DNA of 33,410 bases from Verrucomicrobiaceae bacterium (GTDB lineage: Bacteria; Verrucomicrobiota; Verrucomicrobiia; Chthoniobacterales; Chthoniobacteraceae). The first letter of the stretch is position 1; every line of letters starts with the position of its first letter. Of this stretch, positions 33,116-33,410 are shown one piece after another. The position numbers and the translations under genes were made by a program. The notes under the pieces were generated by a model. The model was not told the origin of the DNA, did no database searches, and worked only from the letters and a program-made list of their open reading frames with translations. The stretch lies in contig SXWH01000247.1 in the NCBI GenBank assembly GCA_005791535.1, positions 1 through 33,410 of the forward strand. Direction: 5' to 3'.

Positions 33116-33410
33116 TCAGCGGCGACGGCGGCCCGACCAGCTTCCCGATTTCGGCGGACCGTTCCTGCGGTCCTGGGCTGCACCGCGGCGCTGCGAGTCG
33201 CGGCTTTGCGGGCGTTGCTGCTGTTGCTCCCGCGTCCGCTCTTCGCGGACAGGGGCGGCGGCGTTGTAATCAAAACCCTCGGCGCGTTTGCGAACAATTC
33301 CGCGCCCAATGAACCGCTCCAGTGAGCGCAGCGCTCCATGGTCGGCCTGCGAGACAAAGCTGATCGCGTCGCCAATTGCCTGTGCCCGGCCGGTGCGGCC
33401 GATGCGATGA
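33116..33410 (-). CDS. DEAD-box RNA helicase, C-terminal 97 residues only
   Basis: The minus strand encodes the end of a DEAD-box RNA helicase that enters from the right edge. The visible part opens with the motif VI sequence HRIGRTGRA, then GDAISFVSQADHGALRSLERFIGRGIVR. A low-complexity tail rich in Arg, Gln and Gly ends SGRRRR, typical of RhlE-like helicases acting in RNA folding and decay. The 5' part is outside the window, so the exact subfamily (RhlE or related) is inferred. Confidence 0.9.
   Translation of the reverse strand, partial: HRIGRTGRAQAIGDAISFVSQADHGALRSLERFIGRGIVRKRAEGFDYNAAAPVREERTREQQQQRPQSRDSQRRGAAQDRRNGPPKSGSWSGRRRR

Overview
The window reads as a chromosomal segment of a GC-rich bacterium of the Verrucomicrobiota, with Planctomycetota as the less likely alternative. 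The markers are a PSCyt1/DUF1549/DUF1553 protein coupled to a twin-arginine DUF1501 protein, a formylglycine sulfatase, a PQQ-type beta-propeller protein opening with WPQFRGP, DUF3472 and DUF1080-like secreted proteins, and generally weak Shine-Dalgarno signals. I see no rRNA, tRNA, CRISPR array, transposase or phage gene.

Layout. 1-4746 (minus): the 5' part of odhB/sucB (2-oxoglutarate dehydrogenase E2), a JmjC/cupin_8 oxygenase-like protein, and rapA. 4824-6339: a secreted cyclophilin (plus), convergent with a translationally coupled pair on the minus strand (thioredoxin-like [2Fe-2S] ferredoxin, then MBL-fold hydrolase). 6340-7950 is the accessory stretch. It holds an array of about fifteen degenerate 21-bp units, most with a 12-bp dyad core, a 42-codon ORF, and a 137-aa unknown protein flanked by two structured elements resembling integron attC sites. 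7950-13210 (minus) is a tight run: ECF sigma factor, HEAT-like secreted protein, PQQ-type propeller, sulfatase and orphan DNA methyltransferase. Divergent from the sigma gene is a MerR-type regulator with a B12-binding domain of the CarH/LitR photoreceptor class. The 121 bp between them carry three copies of TGTC-N4-TTTTGTCT. 14298-15735 (plus): an SDR oxidoreductase and a DUF1080-like secreted protein. 15716-23074 (minus): thrS (no TGS domain, large insertion), a small lipoprotein, and nrdA, dcd and nrdB, whose transcription order is nrdB-dcd-nrdA. NrdB has the residue pattern of a class Ic (Mn/Fe, tyrosyl-free) R2, and an NrdR box lies just upstream. 23411-25446 (minus): a GT9 heptosyltransferase-like enzyme overlapping a GT2 glycosyltransferase. 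25542-32545: a DUF3472 protein (minus), a secreted protein with a possible double-psi barrel, and the coupled PSCyt1/DUF1553 and DUF1501 pair (plus). The window ends with a cyclic-nucleotide-binding protein (plus) and the C-terminus of a DEAD-box RNA helicase (minus).

How the genes may work together. The strongest regulatory story is 12587-14249. A cobalamin-dependent photoreceptor repressor faces an ECF sigma gene across shared 11-bp-spaced direct repeats, an arrangement like the LitR/LitS light switch of actinomycetes, and the sigma gene heads a run of secreted polymer-degradation-type genes. The nrdB-dcd-nrdA cluster is a deoxynucleotide supply unit under probable NrdR control. The least explained DNA is the 21-bp array at 6457-6770 and the cassette-like unit next to it.
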